From: Gemmatimonadota bacterium
Lineage (GTDB): Bacteria > GCA-2686955
Length of the DNA stretch: 7,207 nucleotides
NCBI GenBank assembly: GCA_002686955.1
Contig: NYZA01000046.1
Coordinates: 1 to 7,207 of the forward strand
Direction of reading: 5' to 3'
The notes under the pieces are model-generated. The model was not told the origin of the DNA and made no database searches. It saw nothing but the letters and a program-made list of their open reading frames with translations. The position numbers and the translations under genes were made by a program. How positions within the stretch are numbered: position 1 is the stretch's first letter; each line of letters opens with the position of its first letter. Shown here piece after piece: positions 6,930 through 7,207 of the stretch.

Positions 6930-7207
6930 ATGATCGAACGCTACACGACCCCTGAGATGAGGCTGATCTGGAGCGATGAGAACCGCTTCGCTCTTTGGCT
7001 GGAGGTCGAGACCACCGCGCTCGAGGTGATGGCCGAGCTGGGACTGGCGCCGGAGGGGTCGGCCCGTGCCGTGAGGGAGCGCGGAGGCTTCGATGTCGAG
7101 CGGATCAACGAGATCGAGCGTGAGGTGGACCACGATGTGATCGCGTTCCTGACCTGTGTCGCCGAGCGGGTCGGACCGGAGGCGAGCCATCTGCACCGGG
7201 GCATGAC
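6930..7207 (+). CDS. purB: Adenylosuccinate lyase, N-terminal part (cut by the window end)
   Basis: The first 92 codons of a fumarase/aspartase-superfamily lyase that cleaves SAICAR and adenylosuccinate, releasing fumarate, at two steps of purine nucleotide synthesis. The opening MIERYTTPEM followed by IWSDENRF and WLEVE is the typical start of the B. subtilis-type enzyme and aligns with it without gaps. REVDHDVIAFL places His68, and HLHRGM places His89, at the positions of the conserved active-site histidines of the B. subtilis protein. Residue 67 is Asp where B. subtilis has Arg. The catalytic serine loop and the rest of the protein lie beyond the window. It begins 22 bases after the protease stop and is probably co-transcribed with it. 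Confidence 0.94.
   Translation, partial: MIERYTTPEMRLIWSDENRFALWLEVETTALEVMAELGLAPEGSARAVRERGGFDVERINEIEREVDHDVIAFLTCVAERVGPEASHLHRGM

Overview
The window is GC-rich DNA from a Gram-negative-type bacterium, probably an uncultivated or environmental lineage. Hand counts give roughly 50-55% GC in sampled lines of the first large gene and about 68-72% in sampled lines of the protease gene. The tight gene order, the short B. subtilis-type PurB, the transaldolase of the small FSA-like subfamily and the periplasmic HtrA protease would fit a former deltaproteobacterial lineage (Myxococcota/Desulfobacterota-like) or a related candidate phylum. No rRNA or other strong taxonomic marker is present, so this placement is tentative. 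All supported genes lie on the + strand.

Layout: positions 1-381 are non-coding as far as I can tell and open with a run of 12 G, which suggests a contig edge or sequencing artefact. Positions 382-3525 encode a large secreted modular protein: signal peptide, malectin-like domain, FN3-like domain, CotH kinase-like domain, lamin-tail domain (LTD), Ig-like spacer, second LTD. A 450-base gap follows (3526-3975). It holds a 42-codon ORF that looks like the start of an exported protein cut off by a stop (possible gene remnant), one stem-loop, and a weak promoter candidate just before the next gene.

Positions 3976-7207 form a compact housekeeping run, probably one operon: truA (tRNA pseudouridine synthase A), a transaldolase of the FSA/TAL small subfamily, an HtrA/Deg-type periplasmic serine protease with two PDZ domains, and the first 92 codons of purB (adenylosuccinate lyase), which runs off the window. 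The spacers are 48, 4 and 22 bases. These genes cover tRNA modification, pentose phosphate chemistry, envelope protein quality control and purine synthesis, so they appear to be co-transcribed growth genes rather than one pathway.

The least ordinary parts are the multi-domain CotH/malectin/LTD exoprotein with its lower GC and the broken exported ORF behind it. I did not find a convincing new defence, mobile or RNA system.
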